Below are positions 1-6,994 of a DNA stretch of 64,000 nt, piece after piece. Below the pieces are notes generated by a model that made no database searches, was not told where the DNA came from, and was given only the letters and a program-made list of their open reading frames with translations. The position numbers and the translations under genes are program-made. The stretch covers positions 62,001 to 126,000 of IMG/VR virus record IMGVR_UViG_3300028783_000001. One strand, written 5' to 3'. Every line of letters begins with the position of its first letter. Position 1 is the stretch's first letter. The DNA comes from a virus.

Positions 1-1
1 T

Positions 2-430
2 ACGTTGGAAGACAAACCTGCAGAGTCCGACTACTTCTTGATCGCACCAGACTCTGGCGCCGCCAAGAAGGTTCAGGCCGTATGGGATATGACCGACTGT
101 GAAAATCCTCCTGTCGTCTTCTTTAAGAAGCGTGGGATTGGTGGTCAGATTGATAGCATTGAAACGTCGTTGCATTCAATGTTTGGTAAGGATGCATGGA
201 TTGTCGACGACATCTGCGATGGTGGACGGACGTTTATTGCGCTTACCAAGAAGCTGAAGGAGATGAACGTAGGTAACGTGTTTCTAATCGTATCGCACGG
301 CATCTTCTCGTATGGTACCAAGTGCTTGGAAGACGCCGGCATCGAACATGTGTGGACTACGGATAGCTTCCCAGAAAAAGCTAGTGACTACGACCTCATT
401 ACTCGCATGTCACTCAGCGACCTTATCTAA
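2..430 (+). CDS. PRPP synthetase-like (or ADP-ribose pyrophosphate synthetase, Adps) C-terminal part, 5' end outside window
   Basis: The reading frame is open to the window edge, so only about 142 C-terminal residues are visible; PRPP synthetases are usually about 300 residues. The fold is a type I phosphoribosyltransferase: KKRGIGGQIDS resembles the flexible-loop region of Prs proteins, and IVDDICDGGRTF matches the PRPP-binding signature (hydrophobic patch, two acidic residues, then GG-T). Known Prs proteins make PRPP from ribose 5-phosphate and ATP; the phage homologue Adps of NARP1 instead pyrophosphorylates ADP-ribose. The next gene, 11 bases downstream, is a nicotinamide phosphoribosyltransferase homologue, so the product is probably passed to it. 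The fold and pairing are seen; the substrate is inference. The TTG at position 5 is not a credible start because the domain is incomplete there. Confidence 0.8.
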   Translation, partial: TLEDKPAESDYFLIAPDSGAAKKVQAVWDMTDCENPPVVFFKKRGIGGQIDSIETSLHSMFGKDAWIVDDICDGGRTFIALTKKLKEMNVGNVFLIVSHGIFSYGTKCLEDAGIEHVWTTDSFPEKASDYDLITRMSLSDLI

Positions 431-441
431 AGGATCATCCA

Positions 442-2127
442 ATGAGATACCTTCCCGTCAAGCAATACGACTTCCAGAATCCTGGCCTCCACGTTGATGG
501 CTACAAGACTGGGCATATCAACCAGTTTCCAGACAACACCACTTTCTGCTATTCAAACTTCACGCCGCGCAGCACGAAGCACCTTGCGACGCTAGACGAC
601 TTCGACGACCGCATCGTCTTCTTCGGGCTCAATGGGCTGATCCAGTGGTACCTCATCAACGAGTGGAACGATAAGTTTTTCAACCGACCAGTTGAGGCCG
701 TCGTTAGCCTCTACCAAAAGACGATGGACGACTACCTCGGACCTGGAATCGTTGGAACGGATCACATCCGCGCGCTACATGAGCTGGGCTACCTACCGAT
801 CCTCATCAAGGCATTGCCGGAAGGCTCGCGCGTAAACGTTCGCGTGGCGATGTGGACGATCCAGAATACGCTACCGGAGTTTTTCTGGCTCACGAATTAC
901 CTGGAGACGCAGCTGTCGGCACAGTTCTGGAAGTCGCCCACGACCGCCACCACGGCGTTTGAGTTTAAGCGGCTGTTCATCCGCTACGCCCACCAAACTG
1001 GCGTACCGGTGGACTCTGTTGACGGACAGCTAGTGTTTAGCGACGTGCAGGGTCACGACTTCGCCATGCGTGGAATGTCCGGATGCACCGACGCCATCAT
1101 GCAGGCGGCGGCGCATCTGACGTCTCACCACGGCACCGATACCGTTCCGGCGATCCTCTACATCAAGGAGCTGTATGGGGACGACTCGTTTGTTGGCTGC
1201 TCGGTTCCTGCAACAGAGCACGCCGTCATGTGCATGGGCGGTAAGGACGATGAGGTCCACACAATCTACCGGCTTATTGCGGAAATCTATCCGAAGGGAA
1301 TCGTCAGCATCGTTTCCGATACCTGGGACTTCTGGAACACGTTGTGCAATACGACTAAGCTGCTCAAGCCAGAGATCATGGCTCGCGATGGCAAGGTTGT
1401 GTTTCGCCCAGACTCCGGCAATCCCGCTGACATAATCTGCGGAACTGCGCGGAGCATGGATTACTGCGGGAGCGTCCGCGACGCCTGCTCGGAAGCAAGG
1501 TATGCAGGAGTTGGCGTCTTCACTTATGGTGGAGCCTACTACGAGGTATGTGAATCACTGGCAGTGGCCCCCCATGGAGCATTTACGGTAGATGGGCTGT
1601 CCTATCTGCGCGTCGAACCAACTCCTGAGATGATGGGTGCTGTGCAGGTTTTGTGGGACAACTTCGGCGGAACCGAGACCGACAAAGGCTTCAAGGTGCT
1701 AGATTCACACGTTGGCCTAATCTACGGTGACTCAATAAACCTCAAGGTCGCAGAGGACATCTTCCAGCGGTTGATCACCAAGGGCTTCGCATCAAACAAC
1801 ATCGTGTTTGGCGTCGGCTCGTTCACCTACCAGTTTGTCACGCGCGATACGATTGGGTCTGCCATCAAAGCCACATACGGATGCGTCAACGGCGAATACC
1901 GTGAGCTGTTCAAAGATCCGAAGACAGACAACGGTGTGAAGAAGAGTGCACGCGGCCTGATCCGAATCGAGGGCAACGACGAAGATGGTTTCACCCAGTT
2001 CGACCAGCAATCTCTTGATGAGGTGACCAAGGGCCTTCTGAGGCCGGTATTTTATGAGGGAAAATACATCGATCACGGCGACACCATATCGGTGATCCGT
2101 GAGCGGTTAAACAAGCAGGTGTATTAA
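442..2127 (+). CDS. Nicotinamide phosphoribosyltransferase family protein (NadV/NAMPT or Namat type)
   Basis: A 561-residue protein starting at ATG after AAGGA. The N-terminus (HVDGYKTGH, FTPRSTKH) is typical of the NAMPT/NadV family, and the central SDVQGHDFAMRGMSG, the SDTWDFWN stretch and VVFRPDSGNPAD (about residues 325-336) match conserved active-site segments of that family. NAMPT joins nicotinamide to PRPP giving NMN; the NARP1 enzyme Namat joins nicotinamide to ADP-ribose pyrophosphate giving NAD+ directly. The protein is longer than typical NAMPT (about 460-490 residues). With the preceding Prs-like gene it forms a two-gene NAD+ rebuilding cassette, plausibly countering host defences that destroy NAD+. 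Family assignment is firm; whether it makes NMN or NAD+ is not decidable from sequence alone. Confidence 0.9.
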   Translation: MRYLPVKQYDFQNPGLHVDGYKTGHINQFPDNTTFCYSNFTPRSTKHLATLDDFDDRIVFFGLNGLIQWYLINEWNDKFFNRPVEAVVSLYQKTMDDYLGPGIVGTDHIRALHELGYLPILIKALPEGSRVNVRVAMWTIQNTLPEFFWLTNYLETQLSAQFWKSPTTATTAFEFKRLFIRYAHQTGVPVDSVDGQLVFSDVQGHDFAMRGMSGCTDAIMQAAAHLTSHHGTDTVPAILYIKELYGDDSFVGCSVPATEHAVMCMGGKDDEVHTIYRLIAEIYPKGIVSIVSDTWDFWNTLCNTTKLLKPEIMARDGKVVFRPDSGNPADIICGTARSMDYCGSVRDACSEARYAGVGVFTYGGAYYEVCESLAVAPHGAFTVDGLSYLRVEPTPEMMGAVQVLWDNFGGTETDKGFKVLDSHVGLIYGDSINLKVAEDIFQRLITKGFASNNIVFGVGSFTYQFVTRDTIGSAIKATYGCVNGEYRELFKDPKTDNGVKKSARGLIRIEGNDEDGFTQFDQQSLDEVTKGLLRPVFYEGKYIDHGDTISVIRERLNKQVY

Positions 2128-2129
2128 AG

Positions 2130-2399
2130 ATGGCGCGCGGAGTAAAGAGGACGATACCAGGTCCCGACGATTATCCAGGAAAGCACTACTTCTGGGTGGA
2201 CGAGAGTGAGGCCCGCATGCTCTATCTCGAACATGAAAGGCGGTCCGCACAATACATCGCGGACCGCCTAAACGCCGAATTTCCTCAGCCGCTAGTTCTG
2301 ACGCGTAGTGCCGTTATTGCGAAGATGTGGAGGATGCGCGGCGGGGCTAAGTATCGCGTAAAAGCACCGTTTTCACCAGCCTCATATAGGGGATTATGA
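2130..2399 (+). CDS. GcrA-like helix-turn-helix protein
   Basis: An 89-residue protein starting 3 bases after the NAMPT-like gene. Residues about 22-72 read as a small HTH: W-x-DESEARMLYLE, then SAQYIADRLN and TRSAVIAKMWRMRG. This closely follows the layout of the N-terminal DNA-binding domain of GcrA (alphaproteobacterial cell-cycle regulator), where TR-x-AVIGK-x-xR-L is the recognition helix. It lacks the C-terminal sigma-70 interaction domain of GcrA, so it may be only a DNA-binding module. A phage transcription modulator is a plausible role. Alternative: a generic resolvase-type HTH. Confidence 0.55.
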   Translation: MARGVKRTIPGPDDYPGKHYFWVDESEARMLYLEHERRSAQYIADRLNAEFPQPLVLTRSAVIAKMWRMRGGAKYRVKAPFSPASYRGL

Positions 2400-2638
2400 T
2401 GCCGAAATATGCACTCAGACTGGATCCTGAATGTGGTGCTAGGAGTAGTGACTATATTACAAAGACTGGAAATTTCGTAAATAGCTTAGAAGATGCTCAC
2501 CACTTCCCTACGCTACGATTAGCAAGTCGAGCGCTAAGAGCGTGGGTTAAGATGGGCTCGGCTGAATCTCCGATGGAGATTGTCTTAGTCCCAAAGAAGG
2601 TTGTCAAGGCAACTGCGGAGAAGAAAACATGCCCCTAA
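2396..2638 (+). CDS. Hypothetical protein, 80 aa
   Basis: The ATGATG start overlaps the stop of the previous gene (TTATGATG), indicating translational coupling. No family recognised. The protein is mixed in charge with a Lys-rich C-terminus (VPKKVVKATAEKK); an amphipathic helix is likely around residues 40-55 (LRLASRALRAWVKMG). Its last 10 bases overlap the next gene. Confidence 0.65.
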   Translation: MMPKYALRLDPECGARSSDYITKTGNFVNSLEDAHHFPTLRLASRALRAWVKMGSAESPMEIVLVPKKVVKATAEKKTCP

Positions 2639-2907
2639 CGCTCGTACAGGCCCAAGCCGCTGCCGTGATAGCTGCGCAGATTGCGCAGGTGCAAGACGCA
2701 ATCCCAAACGTCGAGGAGGCGCTGGCGTCCGATCTATCCGTATCGGGGATCGACGTCCTAGACATCCTTGGTGTGTCCATACCAATCTATGGATTCGTCT
2801 TATCACCGGCCGATAGCGCGGTGATTCTAAATCTAGTGTTGGCTAATCTGCAAGCACAGCTAGTGGACCTAAATGCACAGCTAATCGCAATCGACGTGAG
2901 CGGGTGA
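2629..2907 (+). CDS. Hypothetical helical protein, 92 aa
   Basis: Starts inside the end of the preceding gene, with GGAGAAG just upstream of the ATG. The sequence is rich in Ala, Gln, Val and Leu with heptad-like regions at both ends (VQAQAAAVIAAQIAQVQDAI; NLQAQLVDLNAQLIAI), suggesting a helical hairpin or coiled coil around a hydrophobic centre. No family recognised; small phage proteins of this composition are common. Confidence 0.7.
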   Translation: MPLTLVQAQAAAVIAAQIAQVQDAIPNVEEALASDLSVSGIDVLDILGVSIPIYGFVLSPADSAVILNLVLANLQAQLVDLNAQLIAIDVSG

Positions 2908-2911
2908 TGAC

Positions 2912-3346
2912 ATGATCGACAAGCTACTAAGAATGGTTGGGTTGCAGCGATGGCGGCGCCAGACAAATCTGTTTCAGACAGGGAAGTTTACGCTCGCGTC
3001 TGGACTGAAGAGCGACTTCAAGATTGAATGTGACGCATTGACCGATGAAGATTGGGATACCATCGCATTCCACCTACGAGACTACGCAGAGGAGTTTGGT
3101 GAGGTCATTGGGGTTCCGCGCGGTGGCCTAAAGCTGGCTAGAGCCTTGCAGAAATTCTGCGACTCTGGTAATGTATCCGGTCCTCGACTGGTAGTCGATG
3201 ACGTCATCACGACGGGAGGGTCGATCAGGAAGCTGATGACGCGTCCGACAGACGTTGGCCTAGTACTGTTCGCGCGAGACATAGACCGCTTGCCACCGGG
3301 AGTCTGCGCGCTCTTCACCATGACAAACTGGCGGAGATTTCCATGA
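2912..3346 (+). CDS. Orotate phosphoribosyltransferase-like protein
   Basis: A 144-residue type I phosphoribosyltransferase fold. TGKFTLASGLKSDFKIECD near residue 25 resembles the substrate-side motif of OPRT (PyrE: F-xLxSG-xxSxxYxD), GVPRGGLKLARAL matches the G-x-xxGG-xxLA helix, and LVVDDVITTGGSI is the PRPP-binding signature with the acidic pair and TTGGS. It is shorter than PyrE (about 210 residues) and lacks the usual Lys-rich dimer loop, so the substrate may not be orotate. It is the third phosphoribosyltransferase-type gene within 3.4 kb. Activity on a nucleobase is inference. Confidence 0.75.
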   Translation: MIDKLLRMVGLQRWRRQTNLFQTGKFTLASGLKSDFKIECDALTDEDWDTIAFHLRDYAEEFGEVIGVPRGGLKLARALQKFCDSGNVSGPRLVVDDVITTGGSIRKLMTRPTDVGLVLFARDIDRLPPGVCALFTMTNWRRFP

Positions 3347-3570
3347 AGGTTCAGATAAAGTGTGATGAACATCGAGCCGAGCTACTCGCTCGCGAGTTGG
3401 GTAAGATTCGCATCTGGCTTACTGGATGGCACGCGGTAATGATACTGCTAGTAGGTGGAATCCTCGGAGAGGGGCTAATCTTCGCGGCAATCCTTGGCAT
3501 GCGACGCGACATAGAGAAGCTACGCCTCGAACTGTTAAAGAAAATTAACCTCATCGGTTTAGGAGACTAA
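3343..3570 (+). CDS. Small membrane protein, 75 aa
   Basis: Overlaps the preceding stop by 4 bases (ATGA). One clear membrane helix at about residues 29-50 (WHAVMILLVGGILGEGLIF) is followed by a charged helix (RRDIEKLRLELLKK). Likely an inner-membrane protein with a cytoplasmic amphipathic tail. No family recognised; it lies in a row of three similar membrane microproteins. Confidence 0.65.
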   Translation: MKVQIKCDEHRAELLARELGKIRIWLTGWHAVMILLVGGILGEGLIFAAILGMRRDIEKLRLELLKKINLIGLGD

Positions 3571-3572
3571 AC

Positions 3573-3773
3573 ATGGAAATTTGTATAATGATCCTACTGC
3601 CTGTGCTTATCGGACTCGCCCTTTGGATCGGTGACGCAACCCAGAACATGATTGCGCGCTTGGAGATTGACAGCAAGCAGAGGCACGAAGAGCTACTTGC
3701 TGAAATCCAGTTCCAGCAAAAGAAGCGAGAAGATGAGCGCAACTATCCGTATTCTAGTACGGGGGACTACTGA
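3573..3773 (+). CDS. Small membrane-anchored protein, 66 aa
   Basis: ATG two bases after the previous stop with GGAG upstream. The N-terminal membrane helix covers residues 4-20 (IMILLPVLIGLALWIGD), followed by a charged helical segment (ARLEIDSKQRHEELLAEIQ) with coiled-coil character. The topology resembles i-spanin subunits, but it lies far from the lysis genes and has no partner lipoprotein beside it, so no function is claimed. Confidence 0.6.
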   Translation: MEICIMILLPVLIGLALWIGDATQNMIARLEIDSKQRHEELLAEIQFQQKKREDERNYPYSSTGDY

Positions 3774-3774
3774 A

Positions 3775-3972
3775 ATGTGCTGGATCGCTCTAGTCTTATA
3801 CATACTCGGAACCTTCTGTGCTATGCACGATCTCTCACGCGAGGGTGACTTCGTTGGCGTACAGCTACCGACCATGATTATTCTCGCTGTAATGTGGCCA
3901 ATTTTTGTAGGTTATTTCATAATCGTTAATGCGCCGCGCGTCCTCAAAAGCTGGTTTGACGTGGGAGGCTAA
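3775..3972 (+). CDS. Small two-helix membrane protein, 65 aa
   Basis: The start is the ATG at 3775, right after the TGA of the previous gene (CTGAAATG). Two membrane helices are visible: CWIALVLYILGTFCAM (residues 2-17) and TMIILAVMWPIFVGYFIIV (about 33-51). No homologue recognised. Confidence 0.6.
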   Translation: MCWIALVLYILGTFCAMHDLSREGDFVGVQLPTMIILAVMWPIFVGYFIIVNAPRVLKSWFDVGG

Positions 3973-3975
3973 GTC

Positions 3976-4248
3976 ATGAGTAACAAGATGCTACTGACGT
4001 TCCTCGTGTTTGCTGAGAGCGACGTGTTGATAGCTCAATGCGTCGAGCATGATATCTGTGTACACGGTAAAGACATGGAAATCCTACTAGACCGCATCAA
4101 CCATACATTAGCAGCGGAGCGTAAGATTGGAAACGAGGATCTGTCACATACTGGCGTACCACTAGCCGACGTCATTGCAAGAATCGAGCAACGAGTGAAA
4201 GCTGGTGCTGCCATGCTCGCCTTGACCGGAGTGGAGCGATTCCTATGA
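3976..4248 (+). CDS. HicB-like partial RNase-H-fold protein
   Basis: A 90-residue protein. Residues 6-48 read as a HicB/UPF0150-type sandwich: LTFLVFAESDVLIAQCVEHD, then CVHGKDMEILLDRINHTLAAE. This follows the pattern x-A-x-C-x-E-x-x-x-x-x-x-G-x-x-x-E-x-L-x-x-I of HicB antitoxins. It lacks an obvious C-terminal RHH or HTH, and no HicA-like toxin adjoins it. It may be an orphan antitoxin able to neutralise a host HicA-type toxin; that is inference. Confidence 0.5.
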   Translation: MSNKMLLTFLVFAESDVLIAQCVEHDICVHGKDMEILLDRINHTLAAERKIGNEDLSHTGVPLADVIARIEQRVKAGAAMLALTGVERFL

Positions 4249-4520
4249 GCACGAAGCAAAGTCGCAAGACTAAGCTGCGCAAGGATAGACAGGCAGCAGC
4301 GCGAGCGCGGCGGGCGCTGGAGGCTAGTGCCATCCCCCACGTCTACTCACTACGCGAGGCTATCAGGTACAACAAGCGTCGCCGTGATCCTATAGTTCGA
4401 TCTTACGAGGATAGCCTGGTCGAGCTACTCGCATCGATGCCTGGTTCAGACGAGTGGTCAGACGCTTTAGCTGACCAGATTTGTGAGCTAGAGGACGAGC
4501 GAATCCTTAAGGAGATATGA
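4245..4520 (+). CDS. Basic hypothetical protein, 91 aa
   Basis: ATGA overlap with the upstream gene. The N-terminal third is strongly basic (TKQSRKTKLRKDRQAAARAR), suggesting nucleic-acid binding, while the C-terminus is acidic (DQICELEDERILKEI). No family recognised. Confidence 0.6.
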   Translation: MSTKQSRKTKLRKDRQAAARARRALEASAIPHVYSLREAIRYNKRRRDPIVRSYEDSLVELLASMPGSDEWSDALADQICELEDERILKEI

Positions 4521-4523
4521 GAT

Positions 4524-4772
4524 ATGAGTTATACAAAACAAATGCCGATAGACGGCAATGTATTTTATATGACATCTACGGTCGACTCTCCAGTCGGTCC
4601 GACGTCCAGTATTGACGCGGAGTTTTATGTAACCGACGTTGCAGCGGTAAACGCTGCAGAGGGCGACGTCGAGGACAACGGCACCATGGTTATCTTCGAG
4701 TGCCGTGCAGTGAAGAGCTTCAGCAAATCTAGCAGCATCAAGACTACGCTCATTGGAGAACAACATGACTGA
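4524..4772 (+). CDS. Hypothetical protein, 82 aa, paralogue of next gene
   Basis: Starts after AAGGAGATATGAGAT. The protein contains an extended region ending in MVIFECRAVKSF at about residues 55-66, which recurs as FVVFECRAVNNI in the next protein; both also have an acidic stretch before it. The two genes are a tandem pair of a short alpha/beta domain. Function unknown. Confidence 0.65.
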   Translation: MSYTKQMPIDGNVFYMTSTVDSPVGPTSSIDAEFYVTDVAAVNAAEGDVEDNGTMVIFECRAVKSFSKSSSIKTTLIGEQHD

Positions 4773-5091
4773 TACAAAACGACTAGTGGTGCTTCCTACA
4801 GACGGATTGACCTTCTTCTCACTTGCTTTAGTAGACTGCGATGACGGCACTGTTTCCGAAAACTCAGACTTCTACAACTACGAGAGCCGGGAGCTTGCGG
4901 TCGCGGCTGCAAAGAAGATGAACGATGAGGACGGTGGAAGCTTTGTGGTTTTTGAGTGCCGAGCAGTAAACAACATCATCGAAAAGAAGGGTGTTACCGT
5001 TCAGGCAATCAAGAAGTTGGCGGTAAAGGAAGAGGCAAAGCCTATAGCAACCTCTATTTCCGCAGGAACCTGTGATAAGAAGGGCAACTGA
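4765..5091 (+). CDS. Hypothetical protein, 108 aa, paralogue of previous gene
   Basis: ATG at 4765 preceded by TTGGAG, overlapping the upstream gene by 8 bases; an in-frame TTG at 4753 lies before the ribosome site and is less likely. The core includes YESRELAVAAAKKMNDEDGG followed by FVVFECRAV, the shared motif, then a Lys-rich tail. Unknown function. Confidence 0.65.
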   Translation: MTDTKRLVVLPTDGLTFFSLALVDCDDGTVSENSDFYNYESRELAVAAAKKMNDEDGGSFVVFECRAVNNIIEKKGVTVQAIKKLAVKEEAKPIATSISAGTCDKKGN

Positions 5092-5092
5092 A

Positions 5093-5275
5093 ATGAGTCT
5101 TCTGGATATTCTAATCAGCGTGCTGGCCGCGCTATTCTGGACGGTCGTGCTGGGCTACGGCTGTAACTGGATCTTCGACCAAGCCCCTGGGTTGAGCCAA
5201 GCGGGAGTTGTCTGGATCATGATAGCCGCTTGGCAGTTTGTTCCAATCCTAATAAATATCATGAGGGCACCGTAG
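5093..5275 (+). CDS. Small membrane protein, 60 aa
   Basis: The ATG at 5093 overlaps the end of the previous gene (CTGAAATGAG). Two hydrophobic stretches are present: LLDILISVLAALFWTVVLGY and VVWIMIAAWQFVPILINIM. They probably form a helical hairpin in the inner membrane. No family recognised. Confidence 0.6.
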   Translation: MSLLDILISVLAALFWTVVLGYGCNWIFDQAPGLSQAGVVWIMIAAWQFVPILINIMRAP

Positions 5276-5287
5276 CTTTTGATTGGA

Positions 5288-5473
5288 ATGCTGATGACCG
5301 ACATCTGTAGTTTGTGCCAAGGCACTGGAAACATTCTCTGCGTTCACAACGAACGCAGAGAATTTTGGTCTTGTGTGGCATGTGGTGGAGCCGGCGCGCG
5401 TGTAATGTACGGACCACCTACGATTCATATTCATGTCCCGAAGACTAAGAAACGCACGCAGAGTAAATGCTAG
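5288..5473 (+). CDS. Small zinc-ribbon-like protein
   Basis: Two CxxC pairs (CSLCQGTG and CVACGGAGA) with GTG/GAG spacing like the DnaJ/Tsi Cys-rich motif CxxCxGxG, separated by about 19 residues, suggest one zinc site. The start is uncertain: ATG at 5288 or 5294, with only weak ribosome-site candidates. The C-terminus is basic. Such mini zinc ribbons are frequent in phage accessory regions; role unknown. Confidence 0.6.
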   Translation: MLMTDICSLCQGTGNILCVHNERREFWSCVACGGAGARVMYGPPTIHIHVPKTKKRTQSKC

Positions 5474-5489
5474 ATATAAGGAGACGATC

Positions 5490-6716
5490 ATGGGCAATTT
5501 CACGTGCGAAGTGGTAGAGGGTGGCGGACTGGTCAAGAAGTGGGATCATGGCGTGGTGTTCGAGGAACAGGCGCAGCAGCAGCTTCGCAACCTCGCAACG
5601 CTTCCGTTTGTGCACAAACACATCGCGGCCATGCCCGACACGCACTGGGGGATGGGAGCAACAATCGGATCGGTGATCGCGACGCGCGGCGCAATCGTGC
5701 CAGCCGCCGTGGGAGTTGATATCGGTTGTGGAATGATGGCCTATCGCTTGTCACTTACGGCAAACGATCTTCCTGACAACCTACACGCGATTCGTTCGGC
5801 AATTGAAAACGCTGTGCCTCATGGTCGCACAAACAACGGTGGTCCCGGCGACCGTGGTGCGTGGCACGACGTCACCGATGTTAACAAGGATCGCTGGGAC
5901 CGGCTTAAGGCGCGTCACGATGAGATTGTCGCCAAGCATCCTGGAGCGGATAGCCGCAATAAGGTGAAGCACCTCGGCTCACTCGGCACGGGAAACCACT
6001 TCATTGAGATTTGCCTAGACGAGGACGACCGCGTGTGGGTAATGCTGCACTCTGGGTCGCGCGGTGCCGGCAACCGCATCGGCGTCTACTTCATCAACAA
6101 GGCCAAGGAGGAGATGCAGAAGTATTTCATCGACAAGTATTTGCCGGATCGGGACCTGTCCTACCTCGTCGAGCATACAGACCTGTTCGACGACTACGTG
6201 GAGGCGGTCGAGTGGGCGCAAGACTTCGCTAGCGCCAACCGCGAGGCGATGATGGAAGCTACGTTGACCGTGCTGCGAGCATGGCTGCCACCGTTCACCG
6301 TGGACCCAGAGATGGCTGTAAGCTGTCACCACAACTACATCTCGCGCGAGAACCATTATGGTAAAAATGTAATCGTCACGCGCAAGGGCGCGGTGCGGGC
6401 TCGGACGACCGACCTCGGCATCATCCCCGGCTCGATGGGGACGGGATCGTTTATCGTGCGTGGCAAAGGTAGTCAGGATTCCTTCTGCTCGTGCTCGCAT
6501 GGTGCTGGTAGATCGATGAGTCGTACTCAGGCTCACAATACGATCACGCTTGAGGAACACGCGAAGGCGATGGAAGGGATTGAAGCCCGACTCGACAAGG
6601 ACGTTATCGATGAGTCGCCCGCCGCATACAAGGACATCAACGCGGTCATGAACGCCCAGACAGACCTCGTCGAAATCATCCATACGTTACGCCAGGTACT
6701 GAACGTTAAGGGGTAA
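5490..6716 (+). CDS. rtcB: RtcB-type RNA ligase
   Basis: A 408-residue protein starting at ATG after AAGGAGACG. Family signatures are GVDIGCGM (metal-binding Cys), KHLGSLGTGNHF (with the Asn/His ligands), HSGSRGAGNRIG, HHNYISRENH and GIIPGSMGTGSFIVRGKG, followed by CSHGAGRSMSR, which carries the guanylated His region (SHGAGR). RtcB joins RNA 2',3'-cyclic or 3'-phosphate ends to 5'-OH ends using GTP and Mn2+. In a phage it would repair tRNAs or other RNAs cut by host ribonuclease defences. No archease gene is visible beside it. Length and motifs indicate an intact enzyme. Confidence 0.95.
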   Translation: MGNFTCEVVEGGGLVKKWDHGVVFEEQAQQQLRNLATLPFVHKHIAAMPDTHWGMGATIGSVIATRGAIVPAAVGVDIGCGMMAYRLSLTANDLPDNLHAIRSAIENAVPHGRTNNGGPGDRGAWHDVTDVNKDRWDRLKARHDEIVAKHPGADSRNKVKHLGSLGTGNHFIEICLDEDDRVWVMLHSGSRGAGNRIGVYFINKAKEEMQKYFIDKYLPDRDLSYLVEHTDLFDDYVEAVEWAQDFASANREAMMEATLTVLRAWLPPFTVDPEMAVSCHHNYISRENHYGKNVIVTRKGAVRARTTDLGIIPGSMGTGSFIVRGKGSQDSFCSCSHGAGRSMSRTQAHNTITLEEHAKAMEGIEARLDKDVIDESPAAYKDINAVMNAQTDLVEIIHTLRQVLNVKG

Positions 6717-6721
6717 CGACT

Positions 6722-6871
6722 ATGTTTGGAAACGAATGGGACGACTACCTACAAGCTCTCAATGTTGAGAGACAGCTTAGGTACCAGCTGGATGATTGCT
6801 TCCTCGTCTCGACTAATAACCCGCCTCACGATTCCCATGATCGTCGACGCATATCTGGGGAGGTTTTGTAG
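6722..6871 (+). CDS. Hypothetical small protein, 49 aa
   Basis: ATG at 6722, five bases after the rtcB stop, preceded by AAGGGG. The frame is open to TAG at 6871, which abuts the next ATG. The product is acidic/amphipathic (EWDDYLQALNVERQLRYQLDD). No family recognised; kept because the spacing and coupling fit the operon. Confidence 0.5.
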   Translation: MFGNEWDDYLQALNVERQLRYQLDDCFLVSTNNPPHDSHDRRRISGEVL

Positions 6872-6994
6872 ATGATCCACGACGACTGTGTCTTGACCGT
6901 GCTGTATGAAACCCAGCGTTGTCAGATGGTGGTATTTGTCCTGGTAGCAGCCATTGTATTGATGGCGACAATAAACTTTTTTGGGAGAAGATGA
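6872..6994 (+). CDS. Hypothetical membrane microprotein, 40 aa
   Basis: Starts directly after the previous stop with GGGGAGG upstream. One membrane helix (MVVFVLVAAIVLMATINFF) near the C-terminus; the last bases overlap the start of the next gene. Function unknown. Confidence 0.5.
   Translation: MIHDDCVLTVLYETQRCQMVVFVLVAAIVLMATINFFGRR

Noticed and set aside
5-430. TTG at position 5 as the start of the Prs-like gene
   Set aside because: The frame is open to the window edge and the domain is only half complete, so the gene starts outside the window.
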